Assembly (NCBI RefSeq): GCF_001591765.1
Contig: NZ_BCVN01000006.1
Coordinates: 1 to 64,000, forward strand
Length of the DNA stretch: 64,000 bases
Source of the DNA: Pseudolactococcus raffinolactis NBRC 100932
Lineage (GTDB): Bacteria > Bacillota > Bacilli > Lactobacillales > Streptococcaceae
Direction of reading: 5' to 3'
Shown here: piece by piece, positions 1 through 9,531 of the stretch
Numbering within the stretch: the first letter of the stretch is position 1
How the letters are laid out: each line of letters starts with the position of its first letter
Made by a program: the position numbers and the translations under genes
The notes under the pieces: generated by a model
What the model was told of the DNA's origin: nothing
The model's database searches: none
Seen by the model: only the letters and a program-made list of their open reading frames with translations

Positions 1-2
1 TC

Positions 3-59
3 AAAAACTAGCCTGTCATAAATCGTTAAAAAATGGCCGATTCTTGATAGGCTATTTTT
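3..59 (+). terminator. Likely terminator of the gene left of the window
   Basis: An imperfect inverted repeat pairs positions 3-17 (AAAAACTAGCCTGTC) with 46-59 (GATAGGCTATTTTT), and the right arm ends in a T run. The loop of about 28 bases is long for an intrinsic terminator, so the call is moderate. Nothing else is seen before the glycerol operon. Confidence 0.45.
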
Positions 60-87
60 CATTTGTCATGATAAGATAAGGATGTAG

Positions 88-1620
<1,533 letters not shown>

Positions 1621-1649
1621 TGGAAGCTGATATTGAAGAGGAAGAAAAA

Positions 1650-3488
1650 ATGATAAATTTTTCAAAAGAAACGCGTCAAAAAAGTATTGACCAAATGCAA
1701 GCTGAAACCCTAGATTTACTGATCATCGGCGGCGGGATTTCAGGTGCAGGGGTGGCGATTCAAGCTGCTGCCTCAGGGATCAAAACTGGTTTGCTTGAAA
1801 TGCAGGACTTTGCTGAAGGGACATCTTCACGCTCAACAAAACTAGTCCATGGTGGGATTCGCTACCTCAAAACATTTGATGTTGAAGTTGTCTCAGATAC
1901 CGTCAAAGAACGGGCTATTGTCCAACAAATTGCCCCACATATTCCAAAACCAGATCCAATGTTGTTACCGATTTATGACGATGAAGGACCAACGACATTT
2001 GACATGTTCTCAGTCAAAATTGCTATGGATCTTTATGATCAGCTAGCAGGTGTCAAAGGCACGAAATATGAAAATTATACCTTGACTGCCAAAGAAGTGC
2101 TGGAACGCGAGCCTTACATCAAAAAAGAAGGATTAAAAGGCGCTGGAGTCTACCTCGACTTCCGTAATAACGATGCTCGTTTAGTGATTGAGAATATCAA
2201 AAAAGCGGCAGAAGATGGCGCATATATTGCCAGCAAAGTTAAAGTGGTTGGCTTCTTGTATGAAGATGGTAAGATCAACGGTGTTAAAGCGCGTGACTTG
2301 CTTTCAGGTCAAACCTTTGAAGTGCATGCGAAAGTTGTGATCAATACTAGTGGGCCATGGGTCGACAAAATTCGTAACTTGAACTACACACGCGCTGTCA
2401 TTCCACACATGCGTCCTACAAAAGGGGTGCACCTGGTTGTAGATGCTAAGAAATTACCTGTCCCACAACCAACTTATTTTGACACACAAAAGCATGACGG
2501 CCGTATGGTCTTTGCTATCCCACGTGAAGATAAAACCTATTTTGGGACAACGGATACAGACTATCAAGGTGACTATACAGATCCTAAAGTCACACAAGAA
2601 GATGTTGACTATCTCCTGGAAGTCATCAACAAACGTTATCCAGATGCCAACTTGACCATCAACGATATTGAAAGTTCATGGGCTGGTTTACGGCCACTCT
2701 TACTAGGCAACTCAGGATCTGACTACAATGGTGGTGATAATGGTAGCTTGTCTGATACAAGTTTTGATAAAGTCTTAAACATTATTAGTGCCTACAAACA
2801 AGATCAAGCCAGTCGTGGTGATGTTGAGGACGTTTTAAATCACCTTGAAAATTCTCGTGGTGAAAAGGAGTTGTCACCATCTCAGATTTCACGTGGTAGT
2901 GCTCTGGAACGCGAGTCAGATAACTTAGTGACACTAGCAGGCGGTAAAATTACAGATTATCGTAAGATGGCTGAGGGGGCGCTTGAGTTAATCAAGAATA
3001 TCTTGTCAGATGAATTTGATCAAACCTATGAAGCTATCAATTCTAAAGAATATGCCGTATCTGGTGGTGAGTTTGATCCAGCGAAAGTCAGTGAAACAGT
3101 CGAAGCTAATGCTAAGCTTGGTGTTGTAGCCGGTTTAACAGAAGCAGAAGCAACTTATATCGCTGATTTCTACGGTATGAATGCTTTGATCATCTTTGAA
3201 ATGGCTAAAGAAATGTCGCCATATGTTGATTTGACATTGGCAGAATCAGCCATGCTGCGCTATGCAATGGCAGGTGAAATGACGCTAACACCAAGTGATT
3301 ACCTCATGCGTCGGACGAATCACATTCTCTTCCAACGTGATCGACTAGATGCCATTAAACATCCAGTTGTTGATGCCATGGCGGCTTACTATGATTGGTC
3401 ACAAGATGAGAAAGCAGAACAATTAGTTGAATTAAACCAAGTCATTAATGCATCAGACTTGAAAGATTTGAAAGTGGGGGCAAACTAA
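1650..3488 (+). CDS. glpO: Alpha-glycerophosphate oxidase, FAD-dependent
   Basis: Oxidises sn-glycerol 3-phosphate to dihydroxyacetone phosphate, passing electrons to O2 and giving H2O2; this is the route in streptococci and lactococci in place of a quinone-linked GlpD. The N-terminus has the FAD dinucleotide-binding motif IIGGGISGAG and the TSSRSTKLVHGG stretch of this family. A Gly/Asp/Ser-rich insert near residues 350-400 (NSGSDYNGGDNGSLSD) is the mark of GlpO over GlpD. An ATG overlapping the glpK stop at 1620 is possible, but the ATG at 1650 has GAGG eight bases upstream and gives 612 residues, the normal size. It ends in a one-base overlap with glpF. Confidence 0.95.
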   Translation: MINFSKETRQKSIDQMQAETLDLLIIGGGISGAGVAIQAAASGIKTGLLEMQDFAEGTSSRSTKLVHGGIRYLKTFDVEVVSDTVKERAIVQQIAPHIPKPDPMLLPIYDDEGPTTFDMFSVKIAMDLYDQLAGVKGTKYENYTLTAKEVLEREPYIKKEGLKGAGVYLDFRNNDARLVIENIKKAAEDGAYIASKVKVVGFLYEDGKINGVKARDLLSGQTFEVHAKVVINTSGPWVDKIRNLNYTRAVIPHMRPTKGVHLVVDAKKLPVPQPTYFDTQKHDGRMVFAIPREDKTYFGTTDTDYQGDYTDPKVTQEDVDYLLEVINKRYPDANLTINDIESSWAGLRPLLLGNSGSDYNGGDNGSLSDTSFDKVLNIISAYKQDQASRGDVEDVLNHLENSRGEKELSPSQISRGSALERESDNLVTLAGGKITDYRKMAEGALELIKNILSDEFDQTYEAINSKEYAVSGGEFDPAKVSETVEANAKLGVVAGLTEAEATYIADFYGMNALIIFEMAKEMSPYVDLTLAESAMLRYAMAGEMTLTPSDYLMRRTNHILFQRDRLDAIKHPVVDAMAAYYDWSQDEKAEQLVELNQVINASDLKDLKVGAN

Positions 3489-4201
3489 TGTCAGCAGATA
3501 TGGTACAAATTTTTAGTGAATTCATCGGCACACTCATCCTTATTTTGTTGGGGGACGGGGTCTGTGCAGCCGTTAACCTTAACAAAAGTAAGGCGCAAAA
3601 CTCCGGTTGGATCGTCATTGCCTTTGGTTGGGCACTTGCCGTGACAATCGCCGTTTATGTTGCAGGGATCAATGGTCCAGCCCATCTTAATCCGGCTGTC
3701 ACCATTGCCATGGCAGTAAATGGAAGCCTTAAGATGAGTCTAGTCTTTCCCTTCATTATCGCGCAATTGCTTGGTGCCATCGTTGGGGCAGTCCTAGTTT
3801 GGCTAGCATATTTGCCACACTTTGATGCCACAACAGATAAAGGGGCTATCCTTGGTACCTTTGCTACAGGACCTGCGATTCGTAACTACCCATCAAACGT
3901 GGTAACCGAAGTGATTGGTACATTTGTCCTTGTCTTAGGTCTTCTTGCCTTCGGCGCAAATAAATTTGCAGATGGCACAAACGTCTTTGCAGTCGGTGGT
4001 TTAATCTTAGCTATTGGTCTATCACTTGGTGGACCTACAGGTTATGCCATCAATCCAGCCAGAGATTTAGGACCTCGTATTGCTCACTTCATCTTACCGA
4101 TGAAAAATAAAGGGGATTCTGACTGGGCTTACAGTTGGGTACCGGTTGTAGCACCAATCATTGGTGGTCTATTAGCCGTTGGTTTGTTCAAATTCATGTG
4201 A
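3488..4201 (+). CDS. glpF: Glycerol uptake facilitator (aquaglyceroporin)
   Basis: Channel protein of the MIP family that lets glycerol diffuse into the cell, feeding the kinase and oxidase encoded just upstream. The 237-residue protein has six predicted membrane helices and both pore half-helix motifs: NPA in GPAHLNPAV and in YAINPARDLGPR. The aspartate after the second NPAR favours a glycerol rather than a water-only channel. The ATG overlaps the glpO stop (TAATG), so translation is probably coupled. A strong hairpin terminator follows. Confidence 0.95.
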   Translation: MSADMVQIFSEFIGTLILILLGDGVCAAVNLNKSKAQNSGWIVIAFGWALAVTIAVYVAGINGPAHLNPAVTIAMAVNGSLKMSLVFPFIIAQLLGAIVGAVLVWLAYLPHFDATTDKGAILGTFATGPAIRNYPSNVVTEVIGTFVLVLGLLAFGANKFADGTNVFAVGGLILAIGLSLGGPTGYAINPARDLGPRIAHFILPMKNKGDSDWAYSWVPVVAPIIGGLLAVGLFKFM

Positions 4202-4213
4202 TAGATCATAGAA

Positions 4214-4250
4214 AAAAACGTGATGACATCATTGATGTCATCACGTTTTT
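4214..4250. terminator. Bidirectional intrinsic terminator
   Basis: A perfect 17-bp inverted repeat (4214-4230 and 4234-4250) with a three-base loop has an A run on one side and a T run on the other, so it works on both strands. It separates the convergent glpF and sensor kinase genes. Confidence 0.9.
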
Positions 4251-4270
4251 ATATGTGTTGATTCAAATTA

Positions 4271-5869
4271 CTACAAAGTCACAGTGAAAGTCGTGCCTTT
4301 GCCAACAATACTGACGACATCAATCTGTCCGTCCAGCTCAGTTAGATTTTTCTTGACAATGGCAAGTCCAAGTCCCGTACCGTCTGCATCACGGGTTTGA
4401 TCAGCGCGATAGAAACGCTCAAAAATTCGTGTTTTTTCGATTTCTGTTAAACCAGGACCGTTATCAGAGATAGAAAAGGTCGCTTTGCCTGCGATTTTAG
4501 TCACACAGATATAGATTTTACCACCAGTTGGTGTATAATGGATGGCATTTTCAATCAAATTTTTAAGGACAGCATAGAGATGCTTGTCATTGGATTTGAC
4601 ATTGACCTCATCAAATTGTGTTGTGACATGCAGCGCTTTGTCCTGAATGACCAGCTTGAAATTTTCAAGCACGTCTCGGGTCAATGCCGTCAGATTAAGT
4701 TTTTTCTTTTTGAGATGGATTGGTTGACGAGTCATCTCTAGTGTATCTGTCACTAAACTTGACAGGCGTTTCGTTTCTTTAACGATATGTTTGGCGAAGC
4801 CTGTTATTTTCTCAGGTGGCAGTTTGGCAGAGTCATTGGCCAAGATATCGGCAAAGCCAGCGATAGCTGCGAGCGGTGTTTTGAGGTCATGTGAGACATT
4901 GGCGATGAAGTCGTTGTGAGCGCGTGTCGTGACTTTATAGGCCGTCACATCGATCATGGTCACCATGAGGCGGCGCTCTAAGGCCTCGATGGGCTGGACC
5001 GTGACCGCGTAGTAGGCGTTGATTTTCTCGAAGTAGAAAGTTTGTTCTTGCCGCGTCGGTTTCAACATTTTATTGACCAAAAACTGAAGGACATCACTGT
5101 AAGGACTGAAAATATCTAGATTTTTTGTCGCCATGAATTCATTTTGAAAGCTAGCATTACTCCGTCGAATCGTCCCTTTCAAGTCATAGATGAAAATAGG
5201 AAACTCGAAAAACTCGATGAAAGCGTAGAGATTTTTCTTGGCAGGCGTCGAACTCTCGGCCTGATGCTGAATCGTCTCGCCCAAGTGATTGAGCTCTGTC
5301 GTAATTTTATTATCATCTTCGGAAATCAAATAGCTTTGTGTCAGCGGGCTACGTCTGATATTCTTGATTTTGGCAATGGTATCCGCTTCAAAGGTTAGAC
5401 GTTTTTTATTAGCAAGGTAAAATTGACCTAAGCCAATCACATAAATCAAGCCAGCGAAAATAATCACGACAACTGTCTCAAATAGCGTCGAAGAGCGCTG
5501 ACTGGTCACTTGAATATAGTTTTTCAAGACTGCCTTTTCATAATTGGGAACCGTGATCGTCATTTTTTTCGCGGTCATGGTTCTCGAAAAGGTTGCGCCT
5601 TTTTTGATGTTTTGAACCGCCTCAGCTTGATTATTTTTCGCTAAAATTTTGACTGTCTCACCAAATTTGGTCTCAGGTGATTTATTCAAAATATCACAAA
5701 TCGTATAGGCACGATCAGATAAATGATTGGTGTCAGTTGTGACCGTATGTGTATTGAGGAGCAAAATCACTAAAATTGTCGTTAAAAAATAGAGACAAGA
5801 ACAAATCAAAACCAGTCTAAGTTTTGATCGTTTCTTTTTCTTATAAAATGTCTTTGGTATGATGTTCAC
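4271..5869 (-). CDS. Sensor histidine kinase, PhoR-like
   Basis: Membrane kinase of a two-component pair with the response regulator encoded just upstream. Residues about 17-39 and 132-152 form two membrane segments framing a sensor loop of about 90 residues. A PAS-like stretch follows (about 215-310), then the H box FIANVSHDLKTPL, the N box NLIENAIHYT, and the ATP-binding motifs DNGPGL and GTGLGLAIV. The 532-residue length and PAS domain resemble PhoR of Gram-positives, but the signal cannot be read from sequence. The GTG start at 5869 lies inside the regulator gene (29-base overlap) and has no clear ribosome binding site, so the exact start is unsure. Terminates at the hairpin at 4214-4250. 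Confidence 0.85.
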   Translation of the reverse strand: MNIIPKTFYKKKKRSKLRLVLICSCLYFLTTILVILLLNTHTVTTDTNHLSDRAYTICDILNKSPETKFGETVKILAKNNQAEAVQNIKKGATFSRTMTAKKMTITVPNYEKAVLKNYIQVTSQRSSTLFETVVVIIFAGLIYVIGLGQFYLANKKRLTFEADTIAKIKNIRRSPLTQSYLISEDDNKITTELNHLGETIQHQAESSTPAKKNLYAFIEFFEFPIFIYDLKGTIRRSNASFQNEFMATKNLDIFSPYSDVLQFLVNKMLKPTRQEQTFYFEKINAYYAVTVQPIEALERRLMVTMIDVTAYKVTTRAHNDFIANVSHDLKTPLAAIAGFADILANDSAKLPPEKITGFAKHIVKETKRLSSLVTDTLEMTRQPIHLKKKKLNLTALTRDVLENFKLVIQDKALHVTTQFDEVNVKSNDKHLYAVLKNLIENAIHYTPTGGKIYICVTKIAGKATFSISDNGPGLTEIEKTRIFERFYRADQTRDADGTGLGLAIVKKNLTELDGQIDVVSIVGKGTTFTVTL

Positions 5870-6545
5870 TAAATTGGTACCCGAACCCTCTTTTTGTTTT
5901 GATAAATTGGTTATGTAGTTTTTTGCGTAAGTTACTAATTGTTACATCGACGACACGAGTTTCATAATCCTGCGTTTCGCCCCAAAATTCAGTTAAAATC
6001 GCCTCACGACTGACAATTTGATCCCGATTTTGAATTAAAAAGACCAGAAGATTGAACTCTCGTTTTGACAGATCAATTCTATCATCTGCTAGCATTGCTG
6101 ATTTAGTCTTGAGATCAATTTCCAAGCCATCAAAGCTATAGTGGTCTAGCGATTCGGCTACCTGCCCAGGCTTTTGGTAGATTTGATTCCGTCGAATCAG
6201 AGCATTGGCGCGCGCCACGATTTCTCTCTGTGGCGTCGTCTTATCCAGATAATCATCCACCCCAGAATTAATCCCAGTAATTTTCAAATCATCATCATCA
6301 CGTGCCGTCAAGATGATAATGGGGGTGTAATTGGCTCGTTGGCGCAATGCTTCAGTCACCGCTAGACCGGATAACTCAGGCATCATCATATCGAGTAAAA
6401 TGACATCAAAGTCTCGCTTTGAAGCGAGGCCTAGTGCCTCCAGACCATTTTTAACCAGAGATACTTTGAAGCCGTCGGATTCAAATGTATAAGATAAGAG
6501 AGCCAAGATGGCGCTGTCATCATCTGCAATCATAATTGTTTTCAT
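5841..6545 (-). CDS. OmpR/PhoB-family response regulator
   Basis: DNA-binding regulator of 234 residues paired with the kinase that follows it. The receiver domain has the acidic pocket IADDD and the phospho-acceptor aspartate in ILLDMMMP. The switch lysine is in YLDKTTP, where the usual KP is KT. The winged-helix domain occupies about residues 135-225, ending in TKRGFGYQF. The promoter seems to lie only seven bases from the ATG (TATAAT at 6553-6558), which implies a leaderless or nearly leaderless message. PhoP/PhoB-like by layout; target genes are unknown. Confidence 0.88.
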   Translation of the reverse strand: MKTIMIADDDSAILALLSYTFESDGFKVSLVKNGLEALGLASKRDFDVILLDMMMPELSGLAVTEALRQRANYTPIIILTARDDDDLKITGINSGVDDYLDKTTPQREIVARANALIRRNQIYQKPGQVAESLDHYSFDGLEIDLKTKSAMLADDRIDLSKREFNLLVFLIQNRDQIVSREAILTEFWGETQDYETRVVDVTISNLRKKLHNQFIKTKRGFGYQFSEHHTKDIL

Positions 6546-6552
6546 ACCTTAA

Positions 6553-6561
6553 ATTATAACA
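6553..6561 (-). promoter_or_regulatory. Extended -10 promoter of the response regulator gene
   Basis: On the minus strand TGTTATAAT (TG-n-TATAAT) lies seven bases before the ATG at 6545. No good -35 is visible, as is usual with extended -10 promoters. A start at the usual distance falls on or next to the ATG. Confidence 0.6.
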
Positions 6562-6934
6562 AAAAATTGGCAATTTTTGACATTAAGTTACTGAGTCTTT
6601 TAAATTGTGACACTTTTTTGAATGACTGATTGGAAAAGTTATAAGAGAGAGAAATGAGAACTCTAAATGCCCCAAAAAACGAGGATAAAAATACTTAAAA
6701 ATCTTGACTTATAGAAGATGGAGATAAGTATACAAGAACCTTGTCAACCTCTACCTATTTTATACTTGAGCTTAAGAACACCTTTTTATATTTTTTTGAT
6801 ATAATTAAATTGTAATAAATTATCGCTATAAACTCAGATTAAACTTTATTTTCTAAAATTATCTTATAATTTTAATAATCGGAAGTTATTGAGTGTTAGT
6901 GTCTTGAATTGAGATGTCAGAAAAGAGGAACTGT
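6562..6934. other. AT-rich divergent intergenic region
   Basis: This stretch of about 370 bases separates the regulator gene (minus) from the Nox-family gene (plus). It holds possible plus-strand promoter parts, TTGACT (6704-6709) with TATACA (6729-6734) at a long 19-base spacing, and isolated TATAAT boxes at 6800-6805 and 6865-6870 without a good -35. I see no ORF, strong hairpin or known operator. Confidence 0.4.
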
Positions 6935-8323
6935 ATGGAAATTAGAATTATTGGTGGATCGCATGCTGCAATTGCTTGTGCGACAAGAGCCCGTGAAGAA
7001 TATCCGAATGCTCGGATTGTTATTTACGAAAAAAATAAAAATATCGGCTTTATTGCCCAAAGTATTCCGCTTTATTTATCAGGGAATACAAATTTCTTGA
7101 AAATGTCGAGCTATACCACTGTTTCCGAACTTGAAAACCTTGGCATTTTAGTTCGCACACAATTTTCTGTGACTGATATCGATATGACTAAAAAAGTGTT
7201 TAAAGTCGTCGATTTGGTCGAAAACAGCGAGAGCGAAGATCGTTATGACAAGCTCATCTTAGCAATGGGCTCTTATCCATCTCTCCCACTTGTACAAGGT
7301 GAATTTCGTGAGAAATTGTTTATCATCAAAAATTATGTGGATGCCGAAAGAATCAAGCGCTTCATGCGCGTATCTCGTAGTGTCATTATCATTGGTGGAG
7401 GCGCCATCGGTGTTGAGATTGCGCAGTTGATGAACAACGCTAAGATTGAAACCACCCTCATCCATGCTTCTGATAATATTTTAAATCGTTATTTAGACCA
7501 AGACGTGGCAGAAGACGTGCAAAAAACCTTGGCTCTGAGAGGCATTGATATTGTGACAAACTCTGTTGTAACAGATATCAAAGAAGAAAAAATTGAAAAT
7601 ACCAATGCTCACGAAGGTAATGTCGGTAAAATCATCAGCCGTGTTTTCACACGTGATGGTCGAGAATTTGTGGCAGACGGTGTCATTTATGCGACTGGCT
7701 TCCGTCCCAATACTTTCCTAGCTGCTGAACAATTAGAGCTAGGTGATAAAGGTGCAATTCTTGTTGATGACTACATGCAAACCAGCCATCCAGATGTCTT
7801 TGCTGTTGGTGATTGTGCGACAACCAATGTTACAAATATGAAAAATCCAACTTATGTGCCCCACGTCAGTGATGCCATTCGTGAAGGTGATGTAGCAGCC
7901 ATTAACTTGATGGGACCTAAGATTAAATTGAACAAATCTCAAGGGACTTATAAGCTAAATTTCGATGAAGAAATGACACTTTGTATGACAGGTTTGAGTC
8001 TTGAAAAAGCAAAAGAACAAGGATTTGATTGTAAATCTGTTTATGTCAGAAATGACTATGTGAACAGTGATGGCTACTACGAAACATGGGTCATCTATGA
8101 GAAAGGGACGCACAAAATTTTAGGTTTGCAAAGTAAAGGTGTTTCCCCTGAAATTGCAGCCCAAGCAGATATCATTTCATTGGCAATTCAAAACGGAACA
8201 ACGATTGATGACATTGAATATATTGATTTCTATTATAAACATGGCTTTAAAAATCCGAAAAGCTTCATGAAGTTGGTTGCTGATAAAGTTCGCCAACAAG
8301 AAAAAATAGAAAAACTATATTAA
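6935..8323 (+). CDS. NADH oxidase / CoA-disulfide reductase family flavoprotein without the redox cysteine
   Basis: FAD- and NAD(P)H-binding protein of the Nox/Npr/CoADR family, 462 residues. It shows the N-terminal dinucleotide fold (IIGGSHAAIA), the second nucleotide site VIIIGGGAIGVEIAQ near residue 150, the FAD motif DVFAVGDCA near 290 and the C-terminal dimerisation domain. In water-forming Nox the cysteine at position 42 (SFLSCG) carries the sulfenate; here the aligned stretch GFIAQSIPLYL has glutamine at 42, so the standard mechanism cannot operate. The ATG at 6935 follows AGAGG by six bases; an upstream in-frame ATG at 6914 lacks a site. Possibly an H2O2-forming oxidase or another NADH-linked reductase; substrate unknown. 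Confidence 0.8.
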   Translation: MEIRIIGGSHAAIACATRAREEYPNARIVIYEKNKNIGFIAQSIPLYLSGNTNFLKMSSYTTVSELENLGILVRTQFSVTDIDMTKKVFKVVDLVENSESEDRYDKLILAMGSYPSLPLVQGEFREKLFIIKNYVDAERIKRFMRVSRSVIIIGGGAIGVEIAQLMNNAKIETTLIHASDNILNRYLDQDVAEDVQKTLALRGIDIVTNSVVTDIKEEKIENTNAHEGNVGKIISRVFTRDGREFVADGVIYATGFRPNTFLAAEQLELGDKGAILVDDYMQTSHPDVFAVGDCATTNVTNMKNPTYVPHVSDAIREGDVAAINLMGPKIKLNKSQGTYKLNFDEEMTLCMTGLSLEKAKEQGFDCKSVYVRNDYVNSDGYYETWVIYEKGTHKILGLQSKGVSPEIAAQADIISLAIQNGTTIDDIEYIDFYYKHGFKNPKSFMKLVADKVRQQEKIEKLY

Positions 8324-8341
8324 AAGATGCCTATCTTAATT

Positions 8342-8388
8342 AAAGGGGTTACGTTTGATAGATTAGACGGACGGCCCTTTTAGTAACC
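8342..8388 (+). other. Leader with two mutually exclusive or pseudoknotted stems
   Basis: AAAGGG (8342-8347) can pair with CCCTTT (8375-8380), and GGTTAC (8347-8352) with GTAACC (8383-8388). The pairs interlock in A-B-A'-B' order, which is the layout of a pseudoknot or a two-state switch. The element sits between the Nox-family gene and the next gene's ribosome binding site. No known riboswitch class was recognised. Confidence 0.35.
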
Positions 8389-8421
8389 GTGATGCATTGA
8401 CAAATGATTAAGGAGGTTGTT

Positions 8422-8841
8422 TTGGGAAAACTGAATGATTTGGATTACTGTTATGCCTCTATTGTACTTTTGGAGGAATTAGAAAAAGTCTCGTATGCTA
8501 GAAATGAGCGACTAAGACAATTTCATGAAAAAGTTCATGCGAGGCAGGCGATTGTTGCTGCAGCGCTAGCTTTGATTTTACCGGTGATTGTTTGGATTTA
8601 TTTATTAACATCAAAGGTCAGTATATTTGAGGTTAAAACATTTGCCGTTTTAGGACCACGAGTGGTTGGGGTACTCATGATCACTGCACTGTTATTTTTA
8701 ATCCCCTATTTATTTTTACACATGGTTTGGTGTCAACCTTTTCTGCGTTCGTTTAGAAAAATATTTGAAACTGTTTTACGTGCACACCTGATAAGTGATG
8801 TTAAGGAGATGAAGATGAGGCAACGCGAGCTGAAGCCATGA
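8422..8841 (+). CDS. Membrane protein of unknown function
   Basis: A protein of about 139 residues that I do not recognise. The first 50 residues are polar and charged, then two hydrophobic segments follow (about AIVAAALALILPVIVWIYLL and VGVLMITALLFLIPYLFLH), and a basic tail ends the chain, so both termini are probably cytoplasmic. An in-frame ATG exists at 8404, but the strong site AGGAGG (8411-8416) lies inside that version and fits a TTG start at 8422 with five bases of spacing. The stop overlaps the ATG of the next small gene by four bases, so the two are probably translated together. Confidence 0.55.
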   Translation: MGKLNDLDYCYASIVLLEELEKVSYARNERLRQFHEKVHARQAIVAAALALILPVIVWIYLLTSKVSIFEVKTFAVLGPRVVGVLMITALLFLIPYLFLHMVWCQPFLRSFRKIFETVLRAHLISDVKEMKMRQRELKP

Positions 8842-8948
8842 AATCAAATCGCCATGACTTTATGTTCAGTACCTTTATCAATCTTGTCATTCTAGTTATC
8901 TTTGTTTTTCTGATTGTTAAGTTTACCATTTCTTTTCTATCATTTTAA
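8838..8948 (+). CDS. 36-residue single-span membrane peptide
   Basis: A short ORF starts with an ATG that overlaps the preceding stop (ATGA). It encodes a basic N-terminus (MKSNRHDF) followed by one long hydrophobic stretch rich in Ile, Phe, Val and Leu, ending shortly after a single lysine. The coupling and the clear membrane segment suggest it is real and works with the neighbouring two-span protein. Function is unknown. Confidence 0.5.
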   Translation: MKSNRHDFMFSTFINLVILVIFVFLIVKFTISFLSF

Positions 8949-9025
8949 AAAGATGATTGCTTAAGCAGTACCAAATGATAGCACAAGTAAAATTTGCACC
9001 TGATGTACATTTAGACACAAGAAAG

Positions 9026-9047
9026 CTGAGTTTATCTCAGTTTTTTT
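9026..9047 (+). terminator. Short intrinsic terminator before ylxM
   Basis: CTGAG (9026-9030) and CTCAG (9036-9040) form a small stem with a five-base loop, followed by seven T. It would end transcription of the two small membrane genes. Its T run runs into the ylxM -10 element. Confidence 0.5.
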
Positions 9048-9055
9048 GGTATAAT
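9047..9055 (+). promoter_or_regulatory. Extended -10 promoter of ylxM
   Basis: TGGTATAAT is a perfect extended -10 element. It ends six bases before the ylxM ATG at 9062, so the transcript should start at or within a base or two of the start codon, giving a leaderless message. Confidence 0.65.
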
Positions 9056-9061
9056 AGAAGA

Positions 9062-9391
9062 ATGGAAATTGAAAAAACCAACCGGATGAATGCATTGTTC
9101 GAGTTTTACGCGACTTTGCTGACAGAAAAGCAGATGAATTATGTCGAGCTTTACTACGCAGATGATTATTCTTTAGCGGAAATTGCTGAAGAATATAAGA
9201 TTAGTCGTCAAGCTGTTTATGATAATATCAAGCGGACTGAAAAAGTCTTGGAAACATACGAAACCAAGCTTCACATGTATTCGGATTACATTGTGCGCGA
9301 GCAAATTTTTGCTGATCTTTTGGCGAAATATGCAGAGGATACTTATCTGGTTGAGCAAATCACGATTTTACAAAGTTTAGAAAATGAATAG
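9062..9391 (+). CDS. ylxM: YlxM-family DNA-binding protein (SRP-associated)
   Basis: A protein of 109 residues of the UPF0122/YlxM family, which is encoded next to ffh throughout Firmicutes and has a sigma-70 region-4-like helix-turn-helix. The motif [20 protein letters not shown] (about residues 38-57) is the recognition helix unit. A role in expression or assembly of the signal recognition particle is inferred from this conserved neighbourhood. An ORF extends upstream to 8957, but that part overlaps a terminator and the promoter. The ATG at 9062 gives the family length and lies six bases from the -10 box. Confidence 0.88.
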   Translation: MEIEKTNRMNALFEFYATLLTEKQMNYVELYYADDYSLAEIAEEYKISRQAVYDNIKRTEKVLETYETKLHMYSDYIVREQIFADLLAKYAEDTYLVEQITILQSLENE

Positions 9392-9399
9392 GAGATAGG

Positions 9400-9519
9400 G
9401 AGTTTTATACTCATTTAAGTAAAGAAAGTGTACAATATTTTTGAGATATTTTTTGTCAATTTGAGGCGACGAGAAATAGCCAAAAATGTTCGCTTTATTT
9501 GCTTAATTGAGTATAACTC
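9400..9519 (+). repeat. Long-range inverted repeat in front of ffh
   Basis: GAGTTTTATACTCATTTAAG (9400-9419) and CTTAATTGAGTATAACTC (9502-9519) are near-perfect reverse complements enclosing about 80 bases. The right arm ends 12 bases before the ffh ATG, which has no evident Shine-Dalgarno sequence. The stem could hold the ffh start region in a structured leader. Confidence 0.5.
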
Positions 9520-9531
9520 ATCATAAAAATT

